Shown here one piece after another: positions 39,892-52,235 of a stretch of DNA of 64,000 bases; position 1 is the first letter of the stretch; each line of letters begins with the position of its first letter. Origin of the DNA: Stutzerimonas stutzeri. Its GTDB lineage: Bacteria > Pseudomonadota > Gammaproteobacteria > Pseudomonadales > Pseudomonadaceae. The translations under genes were made by a program, and so were the position numbers. The notes under the pieces are model-generated. The model was given only the letters and a program-made list of their open reading frames with translations. It searched no databases and was not told the DNA's origin. The stretch is taken from contig NZ_JANGEY010000001.1 in NCBI RefSeq assembly GCF_024451105.1, positions 496,001 to 560,000 on the forward strand. Reading direction: 5' to 3'.

Positions 39892-39985
39892 AATATATTG
39901 GAACTAACAATCCTGCCTCGCCTATGCTTGCCGGCATTCACCCGCCGCTTCCCGGAGCGGCACGACCGTCCGTACCGAGGTCCCG

Positions 39986-41230
39986 ATGCCCAGCCTTGCC
40001 GCCAGCCCCGCCGAGTGCGCCGCCACCGAACAACCCGGTCACATCGAGAAGGGCAGCGCCGCCTTCCGGCGCACCAACTGGGCGCTGTTCGCCGGCGGCT
40101 TCGCCACCTTCGCCCTGCTCTACTGCGTGCAGCCGATGCTGCCGGTGCTGTCGGACGCGTTCGCCGTCAGCGCCGCGCAGAGCAGCCTGGCGCTGTCGGT
40201 GGCGACCATCGCCCTGGCCGTCGGCCTGCTGCTCACCGGGCCGCTGTCGGATGCGGTCGGCCGCAAGCCGGTGATGGTCGCCGCGCTGGTCGCCGCCGCG
40301 CTGTGCACCCTGCTCGCCCCGCTGATGCCCGGCTGGCACGCCCTGCTGCTCAGCCGCGCGCTGCTCGGCCTGTCGCTGAGCGGCCTGGTGGCGGTGGCGA
40401 TGACCTACCTCAGCGAGGAGATCCACCCGCAGCACCTCGGCCTGGCCATGGGCTTGTACATCTCCGGCAACGCCCTCGGCGGGATGAGCGGGCGGCTGCT
40501 CAGCGGCGTGCTGGTCGACCACCTGTCCTGGCAGGCGGCGCTGGGCATCCTCGGCGGCCTGGCGCTGCTCGCCGCCCTGCTGTTCTGGCGCCTGCTGCCG
40601 GACTCGCGGCACTTCCGGCCGACCCCGCTGAACTTCGCCAACCTGGCCGGCGGCCTGCGCCAGCACCTGTCCGACCGCGGCCTGCCCTGGCTGTTCCTCG
40701 AGGCCTTCCTGCTGATGGGCGGCTTCGTCACCCTGTTCAACTACATCGGCTACCGCCTGCTGGAGGAGCCCTACCGGCTGAGCATGAGCTGGGTCGGCCT
40801 GCTCTCGGTGGTCTACCTGTCCGGGACCTACAGCTCGACCCAGGCCGGCGTGCTGGCCGACCGCCTCGGCCGCCACCGGGTGTTCTGGCCGGCGATCCTG
40901 ACGATGCTCGCCGGCCTGCTGCTGACCCTGTTCGGCTCGCTGGCGCTGATCCTCGCCGGCATGCTGCTGTTCGCCTTCGGCTTCTTCGCCGCCCACTCGC
41001 TGGCCAGCAGCTGGGTCGGCCGCCGCGCCCTCGAGGCGCGCGGCCAGGCCTCGTCGCTGTACCTGTTCAGCTACTACCTCGGCTCGAGCATCGCCGGCAC
41101 CGCCGGCGGCTTCTTCTGGCAGCACGCCGGCTGGACCGGCGTCGGCCTGTTCATCGCCGCGCTGCTCGCCGTCGCCCTCGGCGTCGCCCTGCACCTGGCG
41201 CGCCTGCCGCCCAAGCGGCCACAGGACTGA
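39986..41230 (+). CDS. MFS transporter (YnfM-like)
   Basis: This 414-residue inner-membrane protein has 12 predicted membrane segments. The MFS signature between segments 2 and 3 is GPLSDAVGRKPVMV, and a related loop in the second half is GVLADRLGRHRVFW. The N-terminal 28 residues are hydrophilic and cytoplasmic. It resembles the YnfM/arabinose-efflux-like drug-efflux group. The substrate cannot be read from sequence. Expression is probably controlled by the divergent LysR gene. Confidence 0.85.
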   Translation: MPSLAASPAECAATEQPGHIEKGSAAFRRTNWALFAGGFATFALLYCVQPMLPVLSDAFAVSAAQSSLALSVATIALAVGLLLTGPLSDAVGRKPVMVAALVAAALCTLLAPLMPGWHALLLSRALLGLSLSGLVAVAMTYLSEEIHPQHLGLAMGLYISGNALGGMSGRLLSGVLVDHLSWQAALGILGGLALLAALLFWRLLPDSRHFRPTPLNFANLAGGLRQHLSDRGLPWLFLEAFLLMGGFVTLFNYIGYRLLEEPYRLSMSWVGLLSVVYLSGTYSSTQAGVLADRLGRHRVFWPAILTMLAGLLLTLFGSLALILAGMLLFAFGFFAAHSLASSWVGRRALEARGQASSLYLFSYYLGSSIAGTAGGFFWQHAGWTGVGLFIAALLAVALGVALHLARLPPKRPQD

Positions 41231-41232
41231 GC

Positions 41233-41288
41233 CGTAGGGTGCGCAGTGCGCACCACGGTCCTCCCAGGTTTCGCGGTGCGCATTGCGC
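41233..41288. repeat. REP-type palindrome after the MFS gene
   Basis: The element starts GTAGGGTGCGCAGTGCGCACC just after the MFS stop. It is followed about 20 bases later by an inverted copy, so that 41241-41254 pairs with 41275-41288 in 13 of 14 bases. It belongs to the same sequence family as the repeat at 36669-36726. It lies between the convergent MFS and hemE genes, beside the hemE terminator. Confidence 0.7.
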
Positions 41289-41303
41289 CGCCTCCCCCGA
41301 AAA

Positions 41304-41337
41304 CGACGAAGCCCGATCGCTGGATCGGGCTTCGTCG
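41304..41337 (-). terminator. Rho-independent terminator of hemE
   Basis: Perfect 15-base arms (41304-41318 and 41323-41337) flank a four-base loop. On the minus strand the stem is followed by TTTTCG, so it ends the hemE transcript. On the plus strand the following T-tract is weak, so it is a poorer terminator for the MFS gene. Confidence 0.88.
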
Positions 41338-41349
41338 GTTAGCGCGCGG

Positions 41350-42414
41350 TCAGTGGTGGTACTGCGCCGACAGCTCGTGCACCGCCTCGATGAAGGCGCC
41401 GGCATTGGCCGGATCGACCTCCGGGGTGATGCCGTGGCCGAGGTTGAACACGTGGCCGCTGCCATGGCCGTAGCGCTCGAGGATACGTGCCACCTCGGCG
41501 CGGATCGCCGTCGGATTGGCGTACAGCACGGTCGGGTCCATGTTGCCCTGCAGGGCCACCTTGTCGCCGACCCGGGCGCGCGCGTTGCGGATGTCGCAGG
41601 TCCAGTCCAGACCCAGCGCGGTGGCGCCGCTCTCGGCCATCGCCTCCAGCCACAGGCCGCCGCCCTTGGTGAACAGGATCACCGGTACTTCGCGACCCTC
41701 GTGCTCGCGGATCAGCCCGGCGACGATGCGCTCCATGTAGAACAGCGAGAACTCGCGGTAGGCCGCATCCGAGAGGCTGCCGCCCCAGGAGTCGAAGATC
41801 TGCACCGCCTGGGCGCCGGCGCGGATCTGTCCGTTGAGGTAGGTGGTGACCGACTGGGCCAGCTTGTCGAGCAGCGCGTGCATGGCCTGCGGGTTGTCGT
41901 AGAGCAGCGCCTTGGACTTGCGGAAGTCCTTGCTCGAGCCGCCCTCGACCATGTAGGTGGCCAGGGTCCAGGGGCTGCCGGAGAAGCCGATCAGCGGCAC
42001 GCGGCCGTTGAGCTCGCGGCGGATGGTGCGCACCGCGTCCATCACGTAGCCCAGATCCTTCTCCGGATCGGGGATCGGCAGCGCGTCGATGTCGGCCATG
42101 CCGTCGATGCGCTTCTTGAAGCGCGGGCCTTCGCCGCTCTCGAAGTACAGGCCCAGGCCCATGGCGTCCGGGATGGTGAGGATGTCGGAGAACAGGATCG
42201 CCGCATCCAGCGGATAGCGGTCCAGTGGCTGCAGGGTGACCTCGCAGGCCAGCTCTGGATTCATGCACAGGCTCATGAAGTCGCCGGCCTTGGCGCGGCT
42301 GGCGCGGTACTCGGGGAGGTAGCGTCCGGCCTGGCGCATCATCCACACCGGGGTGACGTCGACGGGCTGCTTGAGCAGGGCACGGAGGAAACGGTCGTTC
42401 TTCAGGGCGGTCAT
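41350..42414 (-). CDS. hemE: Uroporphyrinogen decarboxylase
   Basis: HemE decarboxylates the four acetate side chains of uroporphyrinogen III to give coproporphyrinogen III in heme synthesis. The 354-residue protein starts at the ATG at 42414 ([37 protein letters not shown]), which includes the substrate-binding [11 protein letters not shown]. The aspartate that holds the pyrroles is in [14 protein letters not shown], and [16 protein letters not shown] follows. GGAAG lies seven bases before the ATG. A longer reading adds 17 residues without support. Confidence 0.96.
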   Translation of the reverse strand: MTALKNDRFLRALLKQPVDVTPVWMMRQAGRYLPEYRASRAKAGDFMSLCMNPELACEVTLQPLDRYPLDAAILFSDILTIPDAMGLGLYFESGEGPRFKKRIDGMADIDALPIPDPEKDLGYVMDAVRTIRRELNGRVPLIGFSGSPWTLATYMVEGGSSKDFRKSKALLYDNPQAMHALLDKLAQSVTTYLNGQIRAGAQAVQIFDSWGGSLSDAAYREFSLFYMERIVAGLIREHEGREVPVILFTKGGGLWLEAMAESGATALGLDWTCDIRNARARVGDKVALQGNMDPTVLYANPTAIRAEVARILERYGHGSGHVFNLGHGITPEVDPANAGAFIEAVHELSAQYHH

Positions 42415-42463
42415 AACGGCTTCCGGCGAAAATTCAGGCGGGCATTGTCGCAAAGCACACGGC

Positions 42464-42490
42464 AAAAGGCACGGCGGGGGCCGTGCCTTT
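42464..42490 (-). terminator. Rho-independent terminator of gltD
   Basis: Eleven-base perfect arms (42465-42475 and 42480-42490) flank a GGGG loop (CCCC on the transcript), with TTTT at the 3' end when read on the minus strand. It lies 58 bases downstream of gltD and separates it from hemE. Confidence 0.8.
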
Positions 42491-42547
42491 CGTAGCCTGC
42501 TTGACCGGGGTCAGCCGCGGCGAACATCGCCACGGCCGTCGCCCGGA

Positions 42548-44017
<1,470 letters not shown>

Positions 44018-44032
44018 TCATCTGGGTAGCCG

Positions 44033-44052
44033 GGCCCGCCAGCAGGCGGGCC
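44033..44052. other. Hairpin in the gltB-gltD gap
   Basis: GGCCCGCC (44033-44040) and GGCGGGCC (44045-44052) pair perfectly around the loop AGCA, 17 bases after the gltB stop. No T-tract follows, so it is not a standard terminator. It could stop 3' exonucleases or set the ratio of gltB to gltD mRNA. Confidence 0.5.
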
Positions 44053-44068
44053 ACGGCCTGGCTCGGCC

Positions 44069-47000
44069 TTACTGCGGGTTGGCCCGGGTGCTGGACAGCA
44101 GGGTCTTGAGGCTCGCGGCCTTCGGCTTGACCAGCCAGAAGCGGCGCGCGTAGTCGTCGAGGTTGTCGAGCACCTCGCGGCCCCAGGCGCTGCCGGTCTC
44201 CTCCACGTACTCGACCAGCACGCGGCGCAGGTAGCTGCGGTAGGCCTCCATCGGCTCGCCGCTGATGCGCTGCAGGTCGACCAGCTCGTGGTTGACACGG
44301 TCGAAGAAGCTGTTGTCCAGATCCAGCACGTAGGCGAAGCCGCCGGTCATGCCCGAGCCGAAGTTGTAGCCGGTCTTGCCCAGCACGCAGACGAAGCCGC
44401 CGGTCATGTATTCGCAGCAGTGGTCGCCGGTGCCTTCCACCACCGCGTGGGCACCGGAGTTGCGCACCGCGAAGCGCTCGCCGGCGGTACCCGCGGCGAA
44501 CAGCTTGCCGCCGGTGGCGCCGTACAGGCAGGTGTTGCCGACGATCGCCGACTCCTGGCTCTGCAGCGCGCTGCCGGCCGGCGGGGTGATGACGATCTTG
44601 CCGCCGGTCATGCCCTTGCCGACGTAGTCGTTGGCGTCGCCTTCGAGGTACAGGTTGAGGCCGCCGGCGTTCCATACGCCGAAGCTCTGCCCGGCGGTGC
44701 CCTTGAAGCGGAAGGTGATCGGCGCATCGACCATGCCCTGGTTGCCGTGGGCGCGGGCGATCTCGCCGGAGATGCGCGCGCCGATGGAGCGGTCGCAGTT
44801 GCCGATCTCCAGGGCGAACTCGCCGCCGCGCCTGGCCTTGATCGCCGGCAGGGCCATCTCGACCATCCGCTCGGCGAGCAGGCCCTGGTCGAACGGCGGG
44901 TTCTTCTCCACCTGACAGAACTGCGGCTTGTCGGCCGGGACGTGCGCGCTGCCGAGCAGCGGGGTCAGGTCGAGGTTGCCCTGCTTGGCGGTCTCGCCCG
45001 GCAGCACCTCGAGCAGGTCGGTGCGGCCGATCAGCTCGCCGAGACTGCGCACGCCGAGCTTGGCCAGCCACTCGCGGGTTTCCTCGGCGATGAAGGTGAA
45101 GAAGTTCATCACCATCTCGACGGTGCCGATGAAGTGGTCCTTGCGCAACTGGTCGTTCTGGGTGGCCACGCCGGTGGCGCAGTTGTTCAGGTGGCAGATG
45201 CGCAGGTACTTGCAGCCCAGGGCGATCATCGGCGCGGTGCCGAAGCCGAAGCTCTCGGCGCCGAGGATCGCCGCCTTGATCACGTCGAGGCCGGTCTTCA
45301 GGCCGCCGTCGGTCTGCACCCGCACCTTGCCGCGCAGGTCGTTGCCGCGCAGGGTCTGGTGCGCCTCGGCCAGGCCCAGCTCCCACGGCGAGCCGGCGTA
45401 CTTGATCGAGGTCAAGGGCGATGCGCCGGTGCCGCCGTCGTAGCCGGAAATGGTGATCAGGTCGGCGTAGGCCTTGGCCACCCCGGCGGCGATGGTGCCG
45501 ACGCCCGGCTCGGCGACCAGCTTGACCGAGACCAGCGCCTGCGGGTTGACCTGCTTGAGGTCGAAGATCAGCTGCGCCAGGTCCTCGATCGAGTAGATGT
45601 CGTGGTGCGGCGGCGGCGAGATCAGGGTCACGCCGGGCACCGCGTAGCGCAGCCGGGCGATCAGCGGGTTGACCTTGCCGCCCGGCAGCTGGCCGCCCTC
45701 GCCGGGCTTGGCGCCCTGGGCGACCTTGATCTGCAGCACCTCGGCGTTGACCAGATACTCGGGGGTGACGCCGAAGCGGCCGGTAGCCACCTGCTTGATC
45801 TTCGAACTCTTCAGGGTGCCGTAGCGGGCCGGGTCCTCGCCGCCCTCGCCGGAGTTGGAGCGCGCGCCCAGGCGGTTCATCGCCTCGGCCAGCGCCTCGT
45901 GGGCCTCCGGCGACAGCGCGCCGAGGGAGATGCCGGCGGCGTCGAAGCGCTTGAAGATTTCCGACAGCGGCTCGACCTGTTCCAGCGCCAGCGGCTGCTC
46001 GGCCACCTTGACCTTGAGCAGGTCGCGGATCATCGACACCGGACGCTGGTCGACCAGCGCGCTGTAGTCGCGGAAGCGCGCGTAGTCGCCCTGCTGCACG
46101 GCTTCCTGCAGCAGGCGCACCACGTCCGGGTTGTAGGCGTGGTACTCGCCGCCGTGGACGAACTTGAGCAGACCGCCCTGCTGGATCGGCTTGCGCTGGT
46201 TCCAGGCCTCGCGGGCCAGCAGCAGCTGCTCGGCCTCGAGATCGACGAAGCGCGCGCCCTGGATGCGGCTGGCGACGCCGCGGAAGCACAGCTCGACCAC
46301 CTCGTCGGCCAGGCCGATGGCCTCGAACAGCTGGGCGCCGCGGTAGGAGGCCACGGTGGAAATGCCCATCTTCGAGAGGATCTTCAGCAGGCCCTTGGAG
46401 ATGCCCTTGCGGTAGTGCTTGAACGACTCGTGCAGATCGCCGAGCACCTCGCCGCTGCGGACCAGGTCGGCCAGCACCTCGTAGGCGAGGAACGGATAGA
46501 CCGCGGTGGCGCCGAAGCCGATCAGCACCGCGAAGTGGTGCGGATCGCGCGCGGTGGCGGTCTCGACCAGGATGTTGCAGTCGCAGCGCAGGCCCTTCTC
46601 GGTCAGGCGGTGGTGCACGGCACCGACCGCCAGCGCGGCGTGGGCCGGCAGCTTGCCGGGGGAGATGTGGCGATCGGAGAGCACCAGCAGCACCTTGCCG
46701 GCGCGCACTGCGGCTTCGGCCTGGTCGGCGATGCGCCGCACGGCGGTCTCGAGGCCGAGCGACTCCTCGTAGTTGAGGTCGATGATCTCGCGAGCGAAGC
46801 CCGGGCGGTCGAGGGTCATCAGGGTGTGCCACTTGGCCGGAGAGATCACCGGGGTGTTGAGGATCGCCCGGTTGGCGTGATCGGCGGTTTCCTCGAAGAC
46901 GTTGCGCTCGGCGCCCAAGCAGGTCTCCAGGGACATCACCACCGCTTCGCGCAACGGGTCGATCGGCGGGTTGGTGACCTGGGCGAACTGCTGGCGGAAG

Positions 47001-48514
47001 TAGTCGTAGGGCGAGCGCACGCGCTGGGAAAGCACCGCCATCGGGGTGTCGTCGCCCATCGAGCCGACCGCCTCCTGGCCCTGCTCGGCCAGCGGGCGCA
47101 GCACCTGGTCACGCTCCTCGAAGGTGACCTGGAACATCTTCATGTACTGCTTGAGCTGGTCGGCGTCGTAGGCGGCGCTGCCGTGATCGTCGTCCATGCC
47201 GGCCTGGATGCGCAGGGCGTTCTGGCGCAGCCACTGGCGGTAGGGGTGACGCGACTTCAGACGGTTGTCGATGTCGGCGGTGTGCAGCACCTGGCCGGTC
47301 TCGGTGTCCACGGCGAGGATCTGCCCCGGGCCGACGCGGCCCTTGGCCAGCACGTCCTCGGGTGCGTAGTTCCACACGCCGACCTCCGAGGCCAGGGTGA
47401 TGTAGCCGTTCCTGGTGGTGACCCAGCGCGCCGGACGCAGGCCGTTGCGATCGAGCAGGCACACCGCGTGGCGACCGTCGGTCAGCACCACGCCGGCCGG
47501 GCCGTCCCAGGGTTCCATGTGCATGGAGTTGTATTCGTAGAAGCTGCGCAGCTCGACGTCCATGGTCTCGACGTTCTGCCAGGCCGGCGGGATGATCATG
47601 CGCAGGCTGCGGAACAGGTCCATGCCGCCGGTGACCATCAGCTCGAGCATGTTGTCCATGCTCGAGGAGTCGGAGCCGGTGCGGTTGACCAGCGGGGCGA
47701 TGCTTTCCAGATCGGGCAGCAGCTCGTTGACGAACTTGTTGCGCCGTGCCACCGCCCAGTTGCGGTTGCCGGTGATGGTGTTGATCTCGCCGTTGTGGGC
47801 GAGGAAGCGGAACGGCTGGGCCAGCGGCCAGCGCGGCAGGGTGTTGGTAGAGAAGCGCTGGTGGAACACGCAGATCGCGGTCTCCAGGCGCTCGTCGCCG
47901 AGGTCCGGATAGAAGCTGGCGAGGTCCGCCGGCATCATCAGGCCCTTGTAGATGATGTCCTTGGCCGACAGGCTGCAGACGTAGAAGTCCGCATCGTCCC
48001 TGAGCGCGACCTCGGCACGGCGGCGGGCGAAGAACAGCTTGATGGCCATCTGCTGGTCGTCGAGGCCTTCGCCGCTGACGAACACCTGCTCGATGCGCGG
48101 CAGGCACTCCAGCGCCAGGCGGCCGAGCACCGAGGTGTCCACCGGTACGCTGCGCCAGCCGACCAGGGTCAGGCCCTGCGCCGCGATCTGCGCATTGAGC
48201 TCCTCGCGGGCGCGGGCGGCGCGGGTCTCGTCCTGGCTGAGGAACACCATGCCGACCGCGTACTGGTCAGGCAGGTGCACGCCGAACTGCTCGGCGGCCA
48301 GCACGCGCAGGAAGCGGTCGGGCTTCTGCAGCAGCAGACCGCAGCCGTCGCCGGTCTTGCCGTCGGCGTTGATGCCGCCGCGGTGGGTCATGCAGGTCAG
48401 CGCCTCGATGGCGGTCTGCAGCAGGTGGTGACTGGGTTGCCCCTGCATGTGGGCAATCAGACCGAAGCCGCAGTTGTCCTTGAATTGTTCAGGTTGGTAC
48501 AGACCAGCTTTCAT
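44069..48514 (-). CDS. gltB: Glutamate synthase (NADPH) large subunit
   Basis: GltB makes two glutamates from glutamine and 2-oxoglutarate. The 1481-residue protein starts at the ATG at 48514 ([23 protein letters not shown]). The cysteine of NCGFG near residue 15 becomes the catalytic N-terminal nucleophile after propeptide removal. The Ntn-amidotransferase domain covers about 15-420. The FMN synthase domain contains [15 protein letters not shown], and the 3Fe-4S site is [21 protein letters not shown]-terminal GxGxG beta-helix follows. The ribosome-binding site is GAGAG. On the minus strand TACAAT at 48623-48618 may be the -10 box, but no good -35 pairs with it. Confidence 0.97.
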   Translation of the reverse strand: MKAGLYQPEQFKDNCGFGLIAHMQGQPSHHLLQTAIEALTCMTHRGGINADGKTGDGCGLLLQKPDRFLRVLAAEQFGVHLPDQYAVGMVFLSQDETRAARAREELNAQIAAQGLTLVGWRSVPVDTSVLGRLALECLPRIEQVFVSGEGLDDQQMAIKLFFARRRAEVALRDDADFYVCSLSAKDIIYKGLMMPADLASFYPDLGDERLETAICVFHQRFSTNTLPRWPLAQPFRFLAHNGEINTITGNRNWAVARRNKFVNELLPDLESIAPLVNRTGSDSSSMDNMLELMVTGGMDLFRSLRMIIPPAWQNVETMDVELRSFYEYNSMHMEPWDGPAGVVLTDGRHAVCLLDRNGLRPARWVTTRNGYITLASEVGVWNYAPEDVLAKGRVGPGQILAVDTETGQVLHTADIDNRLKSRHPYRQWLRQNALRIQAGMDDDHGSAAYDADQLKQYMKMFQVTFEERDQVLRPLAEQGQEAVGSMGDDTPMAVLSQRVRSPYDYFRQQFAQVTNPPIDPLREAVVMSLETCLGAERNVFEETADHANRAILNTPVISPAKWHTLMTLDRPGFAREIIDLNYEESLGLETAVRRIADQAEAAVRAGKVLLVLSDRHISPGKLPAHAALAVGAVHHRLTEKGLRCDCNILVETATARDPHHFAVLIGFGATAVYPFLAYEVLADLVRSGEVLGDLHESFKHYRKGISKGLLKILSKMGISTVASYRGAQLFEAIGLADEVVELCFRGVASRIQGARFVDLEAEQLLLAREAWNQRKPIQQGGLLKFVHGGEYHAYNPDVVRLLQEAVQQGDYARFRDYSALVDQRPVSMIRDLLKVKVAEQPLALEQVEPLSEIFKRFDAAGISLGALSPEAHEALAEAMNRLGARSNSGEGGEDPARYGTLKSSKIKQVATGRFGVTPEYLVNAEVLQIKVAQGAKPGEGGQLPGGKVNPLIARLRYAVPGVTLISPPPHHDIYSIEDLAQLIFDLKQVNPQALVSVKLVAEPGVGTIAAGVAKAYADLITISGYDGGTGASPLTSIKYAGSPWELGLAEAHQTLRGNDLRGKVRVQTDGGLKTGLDVIKAAILGAESFGFGTAPMIALGCKYLRICHLNNCATGVATQNDQLRKDHFIGTVEMVMNFFTFIAEETREWLAKLGVRSLGELIGRTDLLEVLPGETAKQGNLDLTPLLGSAHVPADKPQFCQVEKNPPFDQGLLAERMVEMALPAIKARRGGEFALEIGNCDRSIGARISGEIARAHGNQGMVDAPITFRFKGTAGQSFGVWNAGGLNLYLEGDANDYVGKGMTGGKIVITPPAGSALQSQESAIVGNTCLYGATGGKLFAAGTAGERFAVRNSGAHAVVEGTGDHCCEYMTGGFVCVLGKTGYNFGSGMTGGFAYVLDLDNSFFDRVNHELVDLQRISGEPMEAYRSYLRRVLVEYVEETGSAWGREVLDNLDDYARRFWLVKPKAASLKTLLSSTRANPQ

Positions 48515-48692
48515 AGACACTCTCACCGGCTAGCTTTCGAATTGATTCTGGCGATCCTTGGCAAGACCTCCCGCCTGCCTAGCATCTGGCGGCGCTTGCT
48601 GCGATCAGGAATGCGTCATTGTAGCCCCTGAGCCATGTCCCAAAAAGACAAAATGACGCCTGGGCATAAATTTGATGTCGCCTTTATAAAAC

Positions 48693-48727
48693 AAAACCGG
48701 CGGTGCGCCTAGCGCATCGCCGGTTTT
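48693..48727 (-). terminator. Rho-independent terminator of the damX-like gene
   Basis: Ten-base perfect arms (48693-48702 and 48718-48727), extended inward by further GC pairs, are followed on the minus strand by a T-rich run. The stem lies just after the stop at 48745 and separates this gene from the gltB promoter region. Confidence 0.85.
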
Positions 48728-48744
48728 CCGCCCCGCCCTGGAGT

Positions 48745-50337
48745 CTAGCGAGCCGCCTGGCGGATTTCCTGCTGGATGCTGGCGAAAGTGCGCGGCCACG
48801 GCTTGCCGGCCTGCAGGCGGCTGGGCAACGCGCCCACCGCGGACTTGGCGGCTTCCGGGCTGGAGAAGCGTCCATAAGTGACCACGTACAGGGGTTTGCC
48901 CTGGTGCAGCTTGCGGAAATAGCGATATTCGCCGCCCCCCTCGCGCACCAGCGTCTGCGCCGTTGCCTCCGAACTGGTGCCGAGCAGCTGCAGGGTGTAC
49001 TGGCCGACCGGCTGGGACAGATACCAGCCGCTGTCGCCGGCATTGCCCGCAACCGGAGCCGGCTTGGCCGGCGCCGGAGCGGGGGCGGGGGCGAGCACAG
49101 GTGCCGGCTCCGCCCTGGGCGCAGGCGGCGCAGCCACGGGCGCCGCAACCGGAGCAGGGGCAGGCGCCGGCCGGGGCGCCGGAGCAGCAGCCGGCGCCGA
49201 TACGGGAGCAGGGACGGCCGAAGCCGCGCCGGCCTCCAGCGGCGGCGTGGCGCTGCTCACGGTCACCGGCTGGCTGACTGCCGGCAGGGGCATCGCGGCG
49301 TTGGCGGCATCCAGTTCCTCGACTGCCGCCTGACCGGCCGCGCGCGCCAGCGGCTCGCGCGGCAACGGCTGCCCTTGACCGACCAGCGGCAACGGCACCG
49401 CCTTGCCGTCGCCGGAAAACTCGATGGCCGGGGCGCTCGCCGCCCCCCCCTCGCCGCCGGCCACGACCGGCGCCTGCGGCGACTCGGGCACGCCGCCCTT
49501 CATCACCAGCGCCAGGGCGACGCCCGCCGCCACCACTCCGAGCGCCACCAGGTGCTTCTTCGGCAGACTCAGACCCGCCCCGGACTGCACCTGCGGCTGA
49601 TGCTCGCTCAGCATCGCCTCGATCAGCACATCGCGGGCGACCCGGTTGATCGCTCCGGGCCAGCCGCCCGACTCGACATGGATCTCCTCGATCTGGGCGT
49701 CGTCGAACAGCTCCAGCCCCTGCCCCGCCCCCTCGAGACGCTGGGCCAGGTAGGCCCGCGTATCGGCGAGGCTGTAGGGTTGCAGTTGCTGGACATGGCA
49801 ACTGGCCGCCTTGCCGGCAGCCTCGAGGCGCGCCAGCAGCTCGGGCTCGGCGAACAGGAAGACGTGGGCACGGCCGTCGCTGTCGCCGGCGGCCAGCGCA
49901 GCCAGAGTGTCCAGCGCCTCCTCCTGCAGCTTCTCGGCGTCATCGACCAGCAGGTAGACCTCCTGGCCGACCTGGTTGAGCCGGGCAACCTGGCCAAGCA
50001 GCCCATCGACGTCCTGGTAGCTGCCGCCCAGACCGTGGCTGAAGGCCCGCAGCAGCATCGGGCTGCTGGCGGCCTGGCGGGCGGAAACCGGTACGCAGAC
50101 CACGCTCTGCTTGTTGCTGCTGGCCACCAGAGCCTGGCGCAGCAGGGTCTTGCCGCTGCCCAGCGGCCCGCTGACGAGCTGCATCTGGGCGCTGTAGCGC
50201 GCCAGTTGGTGGAGCTGCGCCAGCACCGGCTTGCGCTGCGCGGGGAAGAACTTGAAACCCGGCACCCGCGGAGCGAACGGGTCGTGGGTCAACTGGTAAT
50301 GCTCAACAAATGCCTCGTCGGCCTGCAGGCTGGTCAT
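48745..50337 (-). CDS. DamX-like AAA ATPase with SPOR domain
   Basis: This 530-residue protein joins a cytoplasmic ExeA/GspA-type AAA ATPase to a periplasmic SPOR domain. The Walker A motif is SGPLGSGKTLLR near residue 65 and Walker B is VYLLVDDAEK. A single membrane helix follows near 270 (HLVALGVVAAGVALALVM), then a long Ala/Pro-rich linker. The C-terminal SPOR domain starts YTLQLLGTSSEATAQ and should bind denuded peptidoglycan at the division septum. The ATG at 50337 has GAGG five bases upstream. The location beside aroB matches DamX in enterobacteria and PA5037 in Pseudomonas. Confidence 0.88.
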   Translation of the reverse strand: MTSLQADEAFVEHYQLTHDPFAPRVPGFKFFPAQRKPVLAQLHQLARYSAQMQLVSGPLGSGKTLLRQALVASSNKQSVVCVPVSARQAASSPMLLRAFSHGLGGSYQDVDGLLGQVARLNQVGQEVYLLVDDAEKLQEEALDTLAALAAGDSDGRAHVFLFAEPELLARLEAAGKAASCHVQQLQPYSLADTRAYLAQRLEGAGQGLELFDDAQIEEIHVESGGWPGAINRVARDVLIEAMLSEHQPQVQSGAGLSLPKKHLVALGVVAAGVALALVMKGGVPESPQAPVVAGGEGGAASAPAIEFSGDGKAVPLPLVGQGQPLPREPLARAAGQAAVEELDAANAAMPLPAVSQPVTVSSATPPLEAGAASAVPAPVSAPAAAPAPRPAPAPAPVAAPVAAPPAPRAEPAPVLAPAPAPAPAKPAPVAGNAGDSGWYLSQPVGQYTLQLLGTSSEATAQTLVREGGGEYRYFRKLHQGKPLYVVTYGRFSSPEAAKSAVGALPSRLQAGKPWPRTFASIQQEIRQAAR

Positions 50338-50398
50338 GAATGCCTCATCCCATTGACACAAGAAGCCCCGGCGCAGGCGCCGAGGCCATCAGTTCACT

Positions 50399-51496
50399 TC
50401 ATGCTTGACGGACCAGCGCCGCGTAGTCCGTACGCAACGTCGCCTCGAGAGCCTCGCGCGGATAGTCGGCAGTGACCACCGCCTCGCCGAGGCGCTGCAG
50501 CAACACCAGACGCAACTGGCCATCGAGAACCTTCTTGTCGACCGCCATGTGGCGAAGGAATTCCTCGGGCCCCATCTCGGCCGGCGGCACCAGCGGCAGG
50601 CCGGCACGCGCCAGCAGGCGGATCGCCCGGTCGCGCGCCAAGGCATCGATCCAGCCGAGGCGCCGCGACATCTCCAGGGCCATCACCGTACCGGCCGCGA
50701 CGGCCTCGCCATGCAGCCAGACCCCGTAGCCCATCTCGGTCTCGATGGCGTGGCCGAAGGTATGGCCGAGATTGAGGGTGGCGCGCACGCCGGACTCGCG
50801 CTCGTCGGCGTTGACCACGCGCGCCTTGGCGGCACAGGAACGCTCCACCGCCTCGCCGACCGCCTCGTCGTCGAGGGCGCGCAGGGCGTCCATGTGCCGC
50901 TCCAGCCAGCTCAGGAATGGCTCGTCGCAGATCAGCCCGTACTTGATCACCTCGGCCAGGCCCGCGGCCCGCTCGCGCTCCGGCAAGGTGGCGAGGGTCG
51001 CCGTATCGATCACCACCGCCTTCGGCTGGTAGAAGGCGCCGATCATGTTCTTGCCCAGCGGATGGTTGATGCCGGTCTTGCCCCCCACCGAGGAGTCGAC
51101 CTGCGACAGCAGGGTGGTCGGCACCTGGATGAAGTCGACGCCGCGCTGGTAGCAGGCGGCGGCAAAACCGGCCATGTCGCCGATCACCCCGCCGCCCAGC
51201 GCGATCAGGGTGGTGCGCCGATCGTGACGTGCCTCGAGCAGGCCGTCGAAGATCCGCTGCAGGGTCTCCCAGTTCTTGAACGCCTCGCCGTCGGGCAGGA
51301 CGATCGGCGTCACCTTGTAGCCCTGCAGGGTATCCACGAGCCGCTGCAGGTAGAGCGGCGCCACCGTCTCGTTGGTGACTATCGCCACCTGGCGACCGGC
51401 AATGTAGGGAGTGAAACAGTCGCGGCGGTCGAGCAGACCGGCACCGATGAAGATGGGATAGCTGCGCTCGCCGAGATCGACCTGAAGAGTCCGCAT
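50399..51496 (-). CDS. aroB: 3-dehydroquinate synthase
   Basis: AroB cyclises DAHP to 3-dehydroquinate with NAD+ and a divalent metal, the second step of the shikimate pathway. The 365-residue protein starts at the ATG at 51496 ([18 protein letters not shown]). The NAD-binding loop is [16 protein letters not shown]. The substrate and metal site includes [26 protein letters not shown] and H in EVIKYG and [12 protein letters not shown], and [14 protein letters not shown] start five codons upstream (MSGGHMRTL) is possible. It lies 217 bases after aroK on the same strand. Confidence 0.96.
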   Translation of the reverse strand: MRTLQVDLGERSYPIFIGAGLLDRRDCFTPYIAGRQVAIVTNETVAPLYLQRLVDTLQGYKVTPIVLPDGEAFKNWETLQRIFDGLLEARHDRRTTLIALGGGVIGDMAGFAAACYQRGVDFIQVPTTLLSQVDSSVGGKTGINHPLGKNMIGAFYQPKAVVIDTATLATLPERERAAGLAEVIKYGLICDEPFLSWLERHMDALRALDDEAVGEAVERSCAAKARVVNADERESGVRATLNLGHTFGHAIETEMGYGVWLHGEAVAAGTVMALEMSRRLGWIDALARDRAIRLLARAGLPLVPPAEMGPEEFLRHMAVDKKVLDGQLRLVLLQRLGEAVVTADYPREALEATLRTDYAALVRQA

Positions 51497-51713
51497 GTGG
51501 CCCCCGCTCATGAAAAAAAGACCACTAGGATAACGCAGTTGTCGATCCATTCAGAGGCGGGGCCGCGCATGCCGGACAATCGCCTGAACGCGGCGCGCAT
51601 CCACTGGCGACGCGTCCCCCGGCGCCGACCAGCCATCGCCTTGGCATCCGCCGCAGGCGGGTGCTCGGCGACCTTGCGGGCGAACAGGCATGCCGCCCTC
51701 CCCGCAGCGCTCC
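51497..51713. other. 217-base gap between aroK and aroB without a gene
   Basis: I find no convincing reading frame here. CCCCGC (51700-51705) and GCGGGG (51717-51722), extended outward by GCCGCC/GGCGGC, form a GC-rich hairpin across the aroK stop. It has no T-tract and may act as an attenuator or mRNA-stability element between aroK and aroB. Confidence 0.4.
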
Positions 51714-52232
51714 TCAGCGGGGCGGCAGCTCCGCCAGGCGACCGAGCACTTCCTGCACCACCAGCCGCGGCGGGCGCTGATCGGTCTCGATGACCACGTC
51801 GGCGATCTCGCGGTACAGCGGATCGCGGATCGCCATCAGCTCGCGCAGCACCTGCCCGGGATTGGCAGTGCGCAGCAGCGGCCGATTGCGATCCCGCGCG
51901 GTGCGTTCGAGCTGCTGCTCGACCGAGGTATGCAGGTAGACCACCCGCCCCCCGGCGCGCAGCGCCTCGCGGTTGGCCGGGCGCAGTATGGCGCCGCCAC
52001 CGGTGGCCAGCACCAGCCCATCCTCCCGGCAGAGATCGGCGATCACCGCCTGCTCCCGCTCGCGGAACCCCTGCTCACCCTCGACATCGAAGATCCACGG
52101 GATGTCCGCGCCGGTGCGTACCTCGATCTCCTTGTCGGAGTCCTTGAACGGCAGGTGCAGCTCCTTGGCCAGAAGACGCCCGATGGTGCTCTTGCCAGCC
52201 CCCATCGGGCCCACGAGTATCACATTACGCAC
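51714..52232 (-). CDS. aroK: Shikimate kinase I
   Basis: AroK phosphorylates shikimate with ATP. The 172-residue P-loop kinase has Walker [16 protein letters not shown] at residue 8. The shikimate-binding residues are D in [10 protein letters not shown] in FREREQAV and the GGG of ATGGGAILR. The lid arginine region is [10 protein letters not shown]. The start is GTG at 52232, three bases after the pilQ stop, so it is read as the last gene of the pil operon. An alternative ATG is not available without losing the P-loop strand. Confidence 0.96.
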   Translation of the reverse strand: MRNVILVGPMGAGKSTIGRLLAKELHLPFKDSDKEIEVRTGADIPWIFDVEGEQGFREREQAVIADLCREDGLVLATGGGAILRPANREALRAGGRVVYLHTSVEQQLERTARDRNRPLLRTANPGQVLRELMAIRDPLYREIADVVIETDQRPPRLVVQEVLGRLAELPPR

Positions 52233-52235
52233 GTA

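Noticed and set aside
44288-48631. Plus-strand open frame of about 1447 codons opposite gltB
   Set aside because: It mirrors gltB in a GC-rich genome, its composition is biased to Val/Ala/His/Gln/Arg as expected of an antisense frame, and it has no ribosome-binding site or domain.
49040-49260. Repetitive Ala/Pro-coding stretch as a possible DNA repeat or recombination site
   Set aside because: It is the flexible periplasmic linker of the DamX-like protein. The periodicity comes from Ala-Pro codons, not from a DNA repeat.
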